A stretch of DNA of 64,000 bases from Xylanimonas allomyrinae (GCF_004135345.1 NZ_CP035495.1:1364001-1428000), one strand, 5' to 3'. Counted from the stretch's first letter, positions 48,495 through 57,349 are shown. The notes: generated from the letters alone by a model not told the origin. Made by a program: numbers and translations.

Positions 48495-48509
48495 ATCCTG
48501 CACCAGGAT
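48495..48509. promoter_or_regulatory. Back-to-back -10 elements of divergent genes
   Basis: CAGGAT on the minus strand (48495-48500) and CAGGAT on the plus strand (48504-48509) are separated by three bases. Each lies exactly six bases before its start codon, for the 83-aa gene and ppgK respectively. Both promoters cannot be occupied at once. Confidence 0.5.
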
Positions 48510-48515
48510 GTGGCC

Positions 48516-49298
48516 ATGGCACAGCACCTCGCATTCGGGATCGATATCGGCGGATCGGGCATCAAGGGCGCACCCGTCGATCTTGAGACCGGAGAGTTCA
48601 CCGCCGGACGGCTTCGCATCCCGACCCCCGAGAAGAGCACTCCCGAGGCGGTCGCGCAGGTGCTCGCCGAACTCGTCGGATCGTTCGACCTGCCCAAGAA
48701 GGCCGCCGTCGGCGTCGCCTTCCCCGCACCGATGGACCACGGCGTCGTCCGGTTCATCGCCAACCTCGACCAGTCGTGGAAGGGCGTGGACCTGCCTGCG
48801 CTGCTGCACGAGGCCACGGGACGCGAGGTCACGGCAGTCAACGACGCCGACGCTGCCGGCATCGGCGAGCAGCGCTACGGCGCCGCCCACGGCCGCGACG
48901 GCACCGTCCTGGTGGTCACGCTCGGCACGGGCATCGGCTCGGCGCTCATCGTCGACGGCGTCCTGGTGCCGAACACCGAGCTCGGCCACCTCGAGATCGA
49001 CGGGTTCGACGCGGAGTCGCGTGCGGCCGACTCGGCGCGCGAGCGGGAGGGCCTCGACTTCGCCTCGTGGGCGCAGCGGCTGCAGCGCTACTTCGAGACG
49101 GTCGAGATGCTCCTGTCCCCCGACCTCATCGTCGTCGGAGGCGGCATCAGCAAGAAGCACGCGGAGTTCCTGCCGCTGCTCGACCTGCGGGCCAAGATCA
49201 TCCCCGCCGAGCTGCGCAACGCGGCCGGGATCGTCGGCGCGGCCGCGCTGGCGGCGTCGGACGCGGAGCGCTCACGGAAGAAGAAGCGCAAGCGCTGA
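48516..49298 (+). CDS. ppgK: Polyphosphate glucokinase
   Basis: It phosphorylates glucose using inorganic polyphosphate or ATP, saving ATP when polyphosphate is stored. The product is 260 aa, ROK/ASKHA fold. Phosphate loop [15 protein letters not shown] (about 8-22), catalytic [34 protein letters not shown] and GHLEID are present. It lacks the CXCGXXGC zinc motif of the ROK glucokinase at 4 kb, consistent with the PpgK subfamily. It ends in a basic tail (KKKRKR). Start ATG 48516, with CAGGAT six bases before it. Confidence 0.93.
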   Translation: MAQHLAFGIDIGGSGIKGAPVDLETGEFTAGRLRIPTPEKSTPEAVAQVLAELVGSFDLPKKAAVGVAFPAPMDHGVVRFIANLDQSWKGVDLPALLHEATGREVTAVNDADAAGIGEQRYGAAHGRDGTVLVVTLGTGIGSALIVDGVLVPNTELGHLEIDGFDAESRAADSAREREGLDFASWAQRLQRYFETVEMLLSPDLIVVGGGISKKHAEFLPLLDLRAKIIPAELRNAAGIVGAAALAASDAERSRKKKRKR

Positions 49299-49326
49299 GA
49301 CCCGGCTCGAGCGGCCGAGGCGCGCG

Positions 49327-49365
49327 CGAAGGGGCCGGTCGGGCGAGTCCGACCGGCCCGCTTCG
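49327..49365. terminator. Bidirectional terminator between ppgK and the STAS gene
   Basis: gggccggtcgg (49332-49342) and ccgaccggccc (49349-49359) pair perfectly. The stem is extended by cgaag/cttcg with a one-base bulge. It lies in the 74-bp gap between convergent genes. Confidence 0.7.
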
Positions 49366-49372
49366 GACGGGC

Positions 49373-49702
49373 CTAGCCGCGCTCCTCGGCGATGGCGGAG
49401 TCGGCGCCGATCTGGTGAAACACCTCGGCGACGGCAGGCGGTGGGTTGCGGACGGTGACGGACAGGCCCTCGTCCTGCCCCACGGTGCACAGCTGCACCA
49501 GGAAGGCGACGCCTGCCGAGTCGATGAACCCGATGCGCGTCGCGTCGACGATGACCGGCAGGTTGCTCTCCAGCGCGCCGGCGAGCGCCGCGCTCGCCTC
49601 GGACCGCAGCGCTGCGTCGATCTCGCCCCACATCTGGACCACGCTCGCGTCCGCGGTACGCACCAAGTCGATGCCCCCGCTGCGCGTGCTCGTCACAGTC
49701 AT
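49373..49702 (-). CDS. STAS-domain anti-sigma factor antagonist
   Basis: A small cytoplasmic protein of the SpoIIAA/RsbV type that would release a sigma factor by binding an anti-sigma kinase. The product is 109 aa. The phosphorylatable serine is Ser62 in RIGFIDSAGVAFLV, the family signature; VIVDATR precedes it. GGAGGAA lies five bases before the ATG. No anti-sigma factor or sigma factor gene is adjacent, so the partner is unknown. Confidence 0.88.
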   Translation of the reverse strand: MTVTSTRSGGIDLVRTADASVVQMWGEIDAALRSEASAALAGALESNLPVIVDATRIGFIDSAGVAFLVQLCTVGQDEGLSVTVRNPPPAVAEVFHQIGADSAIAEERG

Positions 49703-49890
49703 GTCCGTTCCTCCAGTCTGGACCGGCCGTGTGCTCGCTCACGCGAAGCCCCGACGCCCGGCTCGACGGCTTCGTTGCCGTGTGTTGGTGACGCTACACC
49801 CGGGAGGCGGCTGGCGGGTACCTGCCTTTGCGACCTGTTGACTCGGAACGGAGCGGGCCCCTGCGGACACGCACACCGGGCACGCGGACG

Positions 49891-50865
49891 TCAGGCGCGG
49901 ATGACGATCAGGTAGGTCATATAGGCGGCGTACAGCAGGATGAACCCGATGCCCTCGCGGCGCGAGATGCGCCGGCCCGTGAGGAACACCGGCACGCACA
50001 GCAGAGCGGCACCCACCATGAGCGGAAGGTCCACGCCCACGAGCTGAGGGTCGACGCCCACGGCGGGCGGCCCGAACAGCAGCGAACCGCCGAGGATGAA
50101 CGTGAGGTTGTAGGTGCTCGAACCGATGAGGTTCCCCACCGCGATCGAGCGGCTACCGCGCACGGTCGCCAGGATCGTCGTCGCCAGCTCGGGCAGGGAC
50201 GTGCCGATCGCCACGATCGTCAGGCCGATGAGCGTCTCCGACACGCCGAACAGCTCAGCGATCTCCACGGCGGCCGTCACCAGCCAGTCCGCGCCGAACA
50301 CGACGACGGCGATGCCCAGGACCAGCAGCAGCACGTCGACCACCACCGAGCGCCGGGTGCGGGGTGGCTCGTCACCGGCCTCCGGCGACGGGTCGGCCGT
50401 GGCCACGACCTGCGCCATGGAGTCGCGACGCGCGGTGCGGATCAGCACCAGCGTGTAGCCGACGGCGATGCCGAGAAGCAGCACACCCTCCCAGGTCGAC
50501 AAGGTGCCGTCGAGCGACAGGGCGAGCAGCAGCACGGCCGAGCCGACCATCGCCGGCAGGTCGAGCCGCAACGTCTGCCGCTGCAGCGCGATCGGGCGGA
50601 TCGCGGCCGCGAGCCCCAGGATGAGCAACAGGTTGACCATGTTGGTCCCGGCGATGTTGCCGAGCACCAGAGAACCCTGCCCCCGCGACATGGCATCGAT
50701 GCCGACGGCGAGCTCGGGCGCCGAGGTGCCGATCGAGACGACCGTCAGGCCGACGATGAGCGGGGAGATCCCGAGCCTGCGCGCGAGCCGCGTGCCGTAG
50801 CGCACGATGACCTCGGCACCGCCGATCAAGAAGACCAGGCCTGCCACGAGTGTGACGATCGTCAA
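49891..50865 (-). CDS. Calcium/sodium antiporter (CaCA family)
   Basis: A membrane cation exchanger like E. coli YrbG. The product is 324 aa with ten or so hydrophobic helices in two halves. The two inverted alpha-repeat motifs, VSIGTSAPELAVGI and VAIGTSLPELATTI, carry the ion-binding glutamates. The start is a TTG at 50865 with GGAGG seven bases upstream. The frame opens upstream at 50907, but that part has no homology. Confidence 0.92.
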   Translation of the reverse strand: MTIVTLVAGLVFLIGGAEVIVRYGTRLARRLGISPLIVGLTVVSIGTSAPELAVGIDAMSRGQGSLVLGNIAGTNMVNLLLILGLAAAIRPIALQRQTLRLDLPAMVGSAVLLLALSLDGTLSTWEGVLLLGIAVGYTLVLIRTARRDSMAQVVATADPSPEAGDEPPRTRRSVVVDVLLLVLGIAVVVFGADWLVTAAVEIAELFGVSETLIGLTIVAIGTSLPELATTILATVRGSRSIAVGNLIGSSTYNLTFILGGSLLFGPPAVGVDPQLVGVDLPLMVGAALLCVPVFLTGRRISRREGIGFILLYAAYMTYLIVIRA

Positions 50866-51199
50866 GGGGACACCTCCTCGGGGACCATCGTGCCCTGCCG
50901 GGGGCACGCATGCTTCCTGGTCAGCGCGACGTGTCGTATGACCCGGCTATGAGGACAGGCCACAGAGGTTCCCGCCGCGCCGCGCCGCCCGTTCACACGC
51001 GACGGATGATCCCGCGCCCGTGACCCGTCACGCGTCTGCCAACGCCCACGCGCCAGACGGCGCAGACCGCACGATGATGGCCAGGGCCCCGCGCGAGACA
51101 CGCCACAGCGCGGCGGGCCCACCGCCGGCGAAGCCACGGCACGGCACAACCTGCGCCGTCTGCGGGCCACGAGGGCACGAGCAGCGGGAGCATGCCGCC
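50866..51199. other. Non-coding gap with a small hairpin
   Basis: About 330 bp upstream of the antiporter gene and a short plus-strand gene. A 7-bp stem (cgtgccc 50889-50895, gggcacg 50902-50908) lies close to the antiporter start. A frame runs from 51020 into the next gene, but its N-terminal part is low-complexity and unsupported. Confidence 0.5.
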
Positions 51200-51373
51200 G
51201 TGAAACTCATCGGAGTCATCGAACCGCTGCCCCCCGCACCCGAGCAGCCCTCGCCGGGGCCGACGCACGAGATCGGCGCGTCGGGCGCCACGTACGCCAC
51301 GGCACGCGACGCGCTCGACGCCGAGGTCCCCGCTGGGTGGAGGCTGGTGTTCGTGCGAGCCGGCGGGCACTGA
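51200..51373 (+). CDS. Small hypothetical protein (57 aa)
   Basis: The product reads KLIGVIEPLPPAPEQPSPGP, then a compact C-terminal half with THEIGASGATYATARDALDA and VPAGWRLVFVRAGGH. The end resembles short uncharacterised actinobacterial proteins with a YAxARDALxAxVPxGWRL pattern. The GTG start at 51200 is chosen because composition changes there, and GGGAG lies nine bases upstream. No function can be assigned. Confidence 0.55.
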   Translation: MKLIGVIEPLPPAPEQPSPGPTHEIGASGATYATARDALDAEVPAGWRLVFVRAGGH

Positions 51374-51411
51374 CGCCGTCGGCGGGCCGAGCCGGGCGCG
51401 CGGACAGGGCG

Positions 51412-51810
51412 TCAGCGCAGCTCGCCCAGGTTGGTGGGGCCGGGTAGCGCGGCATCCAGCACGACACGGCGCGCGCCGACGACCTCGGCCGTGCACCTGC
51501 ACCCCGCGTCGGAGAGGTCGAACCGCTCCACCTCCGACGGGGCGTCGCGCGTGCCGGACGTGATGGCGTGGGAGCCCGGACGCAGGTCGTCGCTCGTTCC
51601 CAGACGCCACCAGTACAGGACGGTCACCGGGTCACCGCACGCGTCGCAGCGGTAGGCGGCGAACTCGCCGAAGGCCACGACGCCGCCGGGGTAGGTCTCG
51701 GCGAGCGAGTCGAACGTGTCCTCGAGCGTCAGCCCCGGGACGTCCGGCCAGTCACCGACGCCGGCCGCGAGGCCCCGCACGGGCGAGGTCTGGTCGTACA
51801 GGTCAGCCAT
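51412..51810 (-). CDS. Hypothetical protein with a zinc-ribbon-like CX2C
   Basis: A 132-aa soluble protein. YRCDACGDPVTVLYWWRLG in the middle and DLSDAGCRCTAEVV near the C-terminus provide two cysteine pairs that could hold a metal. The N-terminal half is acidic (DWPDVPGLTLEDTFDSLAETYPGGVVAFGE). I recognise no named family. The ATG at 51810 is preceded by GAGACT at six bases. It is convergent with the 57-aa gene. Confidence 0.6.
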   Translation of the reverse strand: MADLYDQTSPVRGLAAGVGDWPDVPGLTLEDTFDSLAETYPGGVVAFGEFAAYRCDACGDPVTVLYWWRLGTSDDLRPGSHAITSGTRDAPSEVERFDLSDAGCRCTAEVVGARRVVLDAALPGPTNLGELR

Positions 51811-52370
51811 GCCGCAAGTCTCGCCCTGCCCCGCGCTGGGCTCCGCGGGCTGGCTCGACGTGCACGGCGGGGCGCCCATCGGTGGTGCTGGCTCCAAGAA
51901 CGGGCTCCTGGCGTCCGCGCTCGAGGGTGAACCCACCGCGCACCTGAGGTACGAGAAGCGTCAACGAGCCCAAGCGGGTCCGTGCGCCGGCAGGGACTCG
52001 CCCGGAAACCAGCGGGACGGGGATCCGGAGTCAGTGTCGCAACGGACGCTCGGCGGCTCGCAGACCGAAAGCACACCACGCAGGCCGAGATCGCGTCATC
52101 GAGCGGCAGCCCGACGTGCTGGCTCGCCAGGCCGATCCCACCCCGCTCTCGCCGAGCGGCGTCGGGCCGATCCCCGCGTCGTCCCGCCGACGCACGCGGC
52201 ACCGACCCTCGCGGCAGCAGGTTTGCGAACGCCGCGCGGCAACGGAGCGTGCTGCTCCGCATGCGCCACCACCTCGCGCGCAGGCCAGGCGAGACGTCGC
52301 GTGCACCGCCAACCTGCGCACAGGACACGTCACCAGCCGACGCGCGAGGAGCTTCCGCCAGACTTCGACG
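51811..52370. other. Gene-poor stretch, nothing recognised
   Basis: About 560 bp with overlapping unsupported frames on both strands but no homology signal, ribosome binding site or repeat that I could identify. It may be decayed sequence. Confidence 0.4.
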
Positions 52371-52382
52371 TACGGTCGGACC

Positions 52383-52724
52383 ATGACGACGGACGCGCCG
52401 CCCGACGATGCAGCCCTGGAGCTGGGCGGACGCTTGCTCACCGCGTACGTGGCGAGCAAGCGTGACATGGCCGCGGCACTGCGCAACGTGCTCCCCTGGG
52501 TGGCGCACCTACCCGGCGAAGACCTGCGCGACATGGCCGTCGAGGTAGAGCGCCTCTTCGCAGAGCTCGGCCGGCCCGACTACTTCGGCCGGCTCGCGCG
52601 CGCGGTCCGCGCGTGGCAGGCGACTGCCGAGCAGACCCGCCTGCAGCTCGACGCACGGGAGGGTCCTTCACCGATGCTGCGCCGATCACACGGCGAGAAC
52701 TCCGCCGTCGAACACCTTCCGTAG
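52383..52724 (+). CDS. Hypothetical helical protein (113 aa)
   Basis: The product is predicted to be almost all helix: DAALELGGRLLTAYVASKRDM, AALRNVLPWVAHLPGEDLRDMAVEVERLFAEL, ARAVRAWQATAEQTRLQL. No family is recognised. Support for reality comes from TACGGT at 52371-52376, exactly six bases before the ATG, matching the leaderless pattern in the rest of the window. It stands alone in a gene-poor stretch. Confidence 0.55.
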   Translation: MTTDAPPDDAALELGGRLLTAYVASKRDMAAALRNVLPWVAHLPGEDLRDMAVEVERLFAELGRPDYFGRLARAVRAWQATAEQTRLQLDAREGPSPMLRRSHGENSAVEHLP

Positions 52725-53067
52725 CCGCCCAGGCCACGCGATCCGGCCGCCGCACACATCCATGCACGGGCTCACGGTCAGGCCGAGCGCCGCCGTGTCA
52801 GCGCAGCGCCAGCCTCCACGGCGTCGGCGCGGCGTCGGCGCGGCGCCGCACGGACGCCGTCCGGGCGAGGCCGGCGGCACTCGCCAGGGCAGGTCTCAAG
52901 CGCTCCTCGCCCTCAGCCCGGGTCGGGCGCTCGGCCGATGAGAAGGCGTTCACCGAGCGGCTCGGCCGCGCGGTGGCCCGAAGGCTCGGGTGAAAGCGAT
53001 GCACCTGGTCTTCGTACCGCGGCCAGCAAAGCCACTGAGATTCGGGCGCGCATTCACTGAGCCGTCT

Positions 53068-53110
53068 CGCGAGCCTTGACGCGGCACAAGACGGTTCGCG
53101 AGTGTTGACG
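53068..53110 (+). repeat. Direct repeat upstream of the SDR gene
   Basis: cgcgagccttgacg (53068-53081) recurs as cgcgagtgttgacg (53097-53110), 12 of 14 identical, 29 bases apart. Each copy contains TTGACG, a possible -35. The rest of 52725-53211 (about 490 bp) holds no supported gene. The repeat could be a paired operator for the following SDR gene. Confidence 0.45.
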
Positions 53111-53211
53111 AAGTCACGCTGATGGAAATTCACAAGGACATGGGTGACCAGACCAGCCACTCCCCGGGCGCGACGACGCACAGCCCAGCGAACAAGCGAA
53201 GGATGGCTCTG

Positions 53212-53952
53212 ATGACAACGCAGCGGGTTGCGATCGTGACGGGTGCAGCCGGCGGACTCGGACTGGCCGTGGCCAAGCAGCTCGGAGAGGACGGGTACGC
53301 GCTGTTCCTCCTCGACCGGGACGCCGACGGCCTGCGCGCCTCCGCGGACGTCCTGCGAGCGGACGGGTACACGACTGACACCGAGGTGTGCGACCTCACC
53401 GACTCCGCCAGCGTGGCCCGCGCCGTCGACGCGCACACCCGCCTCGGCACGCTCAAGGCTCTTGCCAACATCGCCGGCATCTGGGCGCGCGGCCGGCTCG
53501 CGGAAGTCAGCGTCGAGGACTTCGACCTCCTGGTCGGCATCAAGCTCCGGGGCGACTTCCTCACGATCAAGTCCGCCATCCCGTGGATGCAGCAGAACGG
53601 CGGCGGCGCGATCGTCAACATCAGCTCGATGTCCGGGCGCACCAGCTCCCAGCAGACCTCGACCAGCTACGTCGCGGCCAACGCCGGCATCATCGGCCTC
53701 ACCATGAGCGCCGCCAAGCAATACGCCGTCGACAACATCCGCGTCAACTGCATCGCGCCCGGCATGATCGACACCCCGATGATGGCCAACTACACGCCCG
53801 AAGAGCTCGGGGCCATCTGCCGGGAGATCCCGCTGGGGCGGCTCTCGGACCCGTCCGAGATCGCCGACGTTGTCTCGTTCCTCATCTCCGAGAAGGCCAG
53901 CTACATTACGGGCGAGACCATCAACGCCAACGGCGGAATGTTCATGGTCTAG
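53212..53952 (+). CDS. Short-chain dehydrogenase/reductase with altered catalytic lysine
   Basis: NAD(P)-binding classical SDR, 246 aa. The cofactor motif TGAAGGLG is at 10-17, Asp35 after strand two suggests NAD(H), and NIAG is at 86-89. The active site has Ser138/139 and Tyr153, but position 157 is asparagine (YVAAN) where SDRs have lysine, so standard catalysis is doubtful. GMIDTPMM and the C-terminal ITGETINANGGMFMV are typical of FabG-like members. Start ATG 53212 with GAAGGA eight bases upstream. Confidence 0.85.
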   Translation: MTTQRVAIVTGAAGGLGLAVAKQLGEDGYALFLLDRDADGLRASADVLRADGYTTDTEVCDLTDSASVARAVDAHTRLGTLKALANIAGIWARGRLAEVSVEDFDLLVGIKLRGDFLTIKSAIPWMQQNGGGAIVNISSMSGRTSSQQTSTSYVAANAGIIGLTMSAAKQYAVDNIRVNCIAPGMIDTPMMANYTPEELGAICREIPLGRLSDPSEIADVVSFLISEKASYITGETINANGGMFMV

Positions 53953-54420
53953 CCTCGAACCTGCGCTTCTTGCGGTCGGCGAACGTCACCCACCGCTGGT
54001 GCAGGCGCTGGCTGCCGGAGCGGGCGCGGACCGCGGAGGCCTGCTCATACCGGTTGCGCATGTGCGCCGTGATCACGGACCGGGTGCGGTGGCGCAGGCG
54101 GCCTGAGCCGGGAGGCGACGTACGTGCGCGTTGCCCGGCTCCGTGAACTCGCACTGGGATCGGCCGGCGCCCGACCGCCGCGAGGGGCTGCTCGTGGCGT
54201 ACGGGCGACGCCCGATCCTGTTCGTCCTCAAGTTGCCTCAGGTGCCGGTGTCGCGCCCAGGGCAAGAACACGATCCACGCGACGGCTCTGAACGGGGCGC
54301 ACAGGCGTCGGAGACGGGGAGTGCGCGCGTTACGCGCAAGCCCGTCACGGCGGCACAAAGGCGGTCAGAATGGAACGCCCCCGCCCGCCCCGATGGCGTC
54401 GATGCGGGCAAGAGCATGAA
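53953..54420. other. Non-coding gap before rnpB
   Basis: About 470 bp between the SDR gene and the 3' end of the RNase P RNA. Frames exist on both strands but none has a recognisable domain or start signal. Nothing else is supported. Confidence 0.4.
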
Positions 54421-54808
54421 AGGCGGACGAGTCGGTCTGTACGCCGGGTTCTGTGACCGCCCCCGGTTGCCCAGGGCCGGCCGACGGTCATCCATCTAGG
54501 CCCTGCGTTGCCGCAGGGCTCGAGCGGTCTACCCGGGAGCTCGGGCGGGCCGCCCTCGATCGCTCCCTGTCTGACCTTGCTCCAGGTGGGGTTTACCGAG
54601 CCGCGCCTGTCACCAGGCGCGCTGGTGGTCTCTTGCACCACCGTTTCACCCTTACCGCCGTGACGGGTCACGACGGCGGTCTGTTCTCTGTGGCACTGTC
54701 CCGCGGGTCGCCCCGGGTGGCTGTTAGCCACCACCTTGCCCTTCGGAGCCCGGACGTTCCTCGGCACCGGTTGCCCGGTGACGCGACCGTCCGACCGACT
54801 CGTCCGCA
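54421..54808 (-). ncRNA. rnpB: RNase P RNA, bacterial type A
   Basis: The catalytic RNA that matures the 5' ends of tRNAs. On the minus strand the 5' end GACGAGTCGGTCGGACGG pairs with the 3' end GACCGACTCGTCC (helix P1). The universal 5' P4 segment GAGGAACGTCCGGGCTCC and its partner near the 3' end, ACAGAACCCGGCGTACAG, are both present, as is GGGTGAAACGGTGG. Ends are estimated from the P1 helix, so a few bases either way are possible. Confidence 0.96.
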
Positions 54809-54839
54809 GGTCGAAGTCTAGACGTCGTCGTCGCCTTTG

Positions 54840-54868
54840 TTGTCATCGAGTACTTGATGTCATACAGT
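54840..54868 (+). promoter_or_regulatory. Promoter and operator of the PadR-ABC operon
   Basis: TTGTCA (54840-54845) and TACAGT (54863-54868) are spaced by 17 bp, a good sigma-70-type promoter. A 16-bp palindrome (catcgagtacttgatg, 54844-54859, two G-T mismatches) overlaps the -35 and spacer, placed to block polymerase. The start would fall at about 54875, giving a leaderless message. Confidence 0.65.
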
Positions 54869-54875
54869 AATGGCC

Positions 54876-55265
54876 GTGACACAGTCTCCCGCAGCCAGCT
54901 CCGACGACGCCTTCGCCGCCGACCTGCTGCGCGGGCACACCGACACCATCGTGCTCGGCGCCCTGCGCTCCGGTGACCGCTACGGGTTCGAGATCTACAA
55001 GACGATCCGCGACGCCACCGGGGGCGACCACGAGATCAAGGAGGCCACGCTCTACGCGACCTACCGCCGCCTGGTGAGGGACGGCCTCGTCGAGGCCTAC
55101 TGGGGCGACGAGTCGCAGGGCGGCCGCCGCAAGTACTACCGGATCACCGACGCCGGCCGCGCCGTCTACCGCTCCAACGTCGCCGCGTGGGTCGCCACGC
55201 GCGACGTGATCGACGCCCTCCTCGACACGCGTGCCGACACCCACCGAAAGGCCCACCCGCGATGA
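54876..55265 (+). CDS. PadR-family transcriptional regulator
   Basis: A winged-helix repressor of 129 aa. The PadR core is clear: LRGHTDTIVLGALRSGDRYGFEIYKTI, EATLYATYRRLVRDGLVEAYW and GRRKYYRITDAGRAVYRSN. An ATG six bases earlier (54870) would add two residues, but it lies one base after the -10 and could not be in the transcript, so the GTG is preferred. Its stop overlaps the next ATG (ATGA). PadR proteins often repress their own operon and a linked exporter, which fits this layout. Confidence 0.9.
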   Translation: MTQSPAASSDDAFAADLLRGHTDTIVLGALRSGDRYGFEIYKTIRDATGGDHEIKEATLYATYRRLVRDGLVEAYWGDESQGGRRKYYRITDAGRAVYRSNVAAWVATRDVIDALLDTRADTHRKAHPR

Positions 55266-56191
55266 CCACCGTCCACCGTCTGCTCGACGAGGCGTTCGCC
55301 GGCATCCCCCTCACGCCCGAGGCCGCCGACCTCAAGGAGGAGATCAGGGCCGGATTGCTCGACCGCGTCGCCGAGCTCGAGGCCGGCGGCCTCGGCCCCG
55401 ACGAGGCCGCACACCGTGCCGTCGCCGAGCTCGGTGACGTGCACGCCCTGATCGCCGAGGTGTCCGACGGCGCGGCACCCCCGGCCGATTCGCCTGCCCC
55501 GGGCGGCGCCCACCGCCCGCACTGGGCCGACGCCGCCGCCCTGCGCGCGGCGCATCGCGTGCGGCCGCGACCGGCGTACGTCATCGGCGTCACGCTCGCC
55601 GGGGTCGTCGCCGCCGCAGCCGTCGCCACGCTCGCGCTCGTCGTCGTCGGTGCGCTCGACTCACCAGGCGTCGCCGCGACCGTCCTGCTCGCGGGGGTCG
55701 GCGGGCTGGCAGCAGGCTGGATCGTGGGCGCGACGCTGCGGCAGGAGACCACGTCGAACCACCCGATGCCGATCCGCCGCGCCGTCGGGTACGGCGTCGC
55801 CGGGGGCCTTGTCGTCGCCGGGGCCGCGCTGGCCGCCACGGCGGCCACCAGCGGCGACACCGCCACCGGCTGGCTGCTGACCGGCCTCGCGCTGGTCGTC
55901 CTCGGGGGCCTCGGACTCACCTGGCTCGGTGTCACCCAGACCAACCGCAGGAAGGCCTGGGCGCGCAGCGCCGGGCACGGCGACACGCGCTTCGACACCG
56001 ACCCCGCAGCAGCGGCCAGGTTCGGCATCTACACGGCAGTCATCTGGGTGACCGCCTTCGCGCTCTTCACCGTGCTCGGCTTCGCCTGGAGCTGGGCGTG
56101 GTCGTGGATCGCCCTCGTCGCGGGCTGGGCCGTGATGATGCTGCTGCTCGCACACATGCTCTTCGGCTCACGCGACACCCCACAGCGCTGA
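55262..56191 (+). CDS. Permease-prefix/HAAS-domain membrane protein
   Basis: A 309-aa protein coupled to the PadR gene. The N-terminal 90 residues form a helical HAAS or permease-prefix type domain (LLDEAFAGIPLTPEAADLKEEI, DRVAELEAGGLGPDEAAHRAVAELGD), common next to PadR regulators. About six transmembrane helices follow between residues 100 and 305. It may sense or transmit a signal to the ABC exporter encoded downstream; that role is inferred from context only. Confidence 0.8.
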   Translation: MTTVHRLLDEAFAGIPLTPEAADLKEEIRAGLLDRVAELEAGGLGPDEAAHRAVAELGDVHALIAEVSDGAAPPADSPAPGGAHRPHWADAAALRAAHRVRPRPAYVIGVTLAGVVAAAAVATLALVVVGALDSPGVAATVLLAGVGGLAAGWIVGATLRQETTSNHPMPIRRAVGYGVAGGLVVAGAALAATAATSGDTATGWLLTGLALVVLGGLGLTWLGVTQTNRRKAWARSAGHGDTRFDTDPAAAARFGIYTAVIWVTAFALFTVLGFAWSWAWSWIALVAGWAVMMLLLAHMLFGSRDTPQR

Positions 56192-56323
56192 GTCACAACG
56201 TCCCCGGGCGGCTGCCACCGCCCGGGGACCACACCCGAGCCCGGTACACGACCGGATCCGAGACGCACTCACAGCCTACGGGCGCGCGCCGGGCTCGCCG
56301 CCACCCCACAGAGAGGCAAGACC

Positions 56324-57349
56324 GTGCCCGCTACGCTCGCGCTGCCCCAGCGCCCCGACACACGCTCCGGCCCGGCGATCGACGTCGCCGGGCTGACCAA
56401 GACCTACCGCTCCCACCACCGCACGGTCCACGCGCTCGACGGGCTCGACCTCGTCGTCGAGCCGGGCACGGTGCTCGGCCTGCTCGGCCCCAACGGCGCC
56501 GGCAAGTCCACGACCGTCCGCATCCTCGCGACGCTCGCCCTGCCCGACGCCGGTGTCGCGCGCGTCGCCGGTCACGACGTCGTGCGCGACGCCGCGGCCG
56601 TCCGCCGCTCGATCGGCTACGTCGCCCAGAAGCCCGTGACCCGCCCCCTGGACACGGGCCGGGAGAACCTCCTGCTCGCGGCCCGCCTGCACGGGCTCGG
56701 GCGGCGCGAGGCCGCCTCCCGTGCCGCGGCGCTGCTCGACGCGTTCGGCCTCACCGAGTCGGCCGACCGGCTCGTGCGCACCTACTCGGGCGGTATGGCC
56801 CGCAAGCTGGACGTCGCCGTCGGGCTCGTGCACCGGCCCGCGGTGCTGTTCCTCGACGAGCCCACCACCGGGCTCGACCCCGAGGCCCGGGCCGAACTGT
56901 GGGCCGAGCTGTCGCGGCTCGCCGACGACAGCGGCATGACGGTGCTGCTCACCACGCACTACCTCGACGAGGCCGACCGCCTCGCCGACCAGGTCGTGAT
57001 CGTCGACCGCGGCCGCGTCGTGACGCGCGGCACGCCCGACGCGCTCAAGGACCAGCTTCACGGCGACGGCATCAGCATCGACCTGCCCGACGCCGCCACG
57101 GCGGCGCTCGCGGCGAGCGTCGCCGCACGCGTCGCGGGGCTGCGCGAGGTCGGCGTCGACGGACGTCGCCTGCGGGCGCGGGCGACGTCGGGCGCCGGCA
57201 CGCTGCCCGTCCTGCTCGCTGCCCTGGACGGCGCGGCCGTTCCGGTGCTGGCCGCGAGCCTGGCGCGCCCGAGCCTCGACGACGTCTACCTGCACCACAC
57301 GGGCCGCACCTTCGAGGCGAGCATGACGCAGGCCGAGGTGACCGCATGA
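56324..57349 (+). CDS. ABC transporter ATP-binding protein (DrrA-like)
   Basis: The ATPase of an ABC-2-type exporter, likely for a drug or lipid. The product is 341 aa. Walker A GPNGAGKST is at 55-63, signature YSGGM at 154-158, Walker B LFLDEP at 175-180, and the C-terminal DrrA-type extension follows (ARPSLDDVYLHHTGRTFE). The GTG has AGAGAGG seven bases upstream. The stop overlaps the permease start (ATGA). Confidence 0.92.
   Translation: MPATLALPQRPDTRSGPAIDVAGLTKTYRSHHRTVHALDGLDLVVEPGTVLGLLGPNGAGKSTTVRILATLALPDAGVARVAGHDVVRDAAAVRRSIGYVAQKPVTRPLDTGRENLLLAARLHGLGRREAASRAAALLDAFGLTESADRLVRTYSGGMARKLDVAVGLVHRPAVLFLDEPTTGLDPEARAELWAELSRLADDSGMTVLLTTHYLDEADRLADQVVIVDRGRVVTRGTPDALKDQLHGDGISIDLPDAATAALAASVAARVAGLREVGVDGRRLRARATSGAGTLPVLLAALDGAAVPVLAASLARPSLDDVYLHHTGRTFEASMTQAEVTA

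Noticed and set aside
51729-52508. 259-aa minus-strand frame in the gene-poor stretch
   Set aside because: Arg/Ala-rich, no start signal, overlaps the coding strand of two better candidates.
53942-54358. 138-aa minus-strand frame after the SDR gene
   Set aside because: No domain, no start signal; could be decayed sequence but cannot be supported as a gene.
54345-54821. Open frames across the RNase P RNA
   Set aside because: The region is fully explained by rnpB; the frames have no homology.
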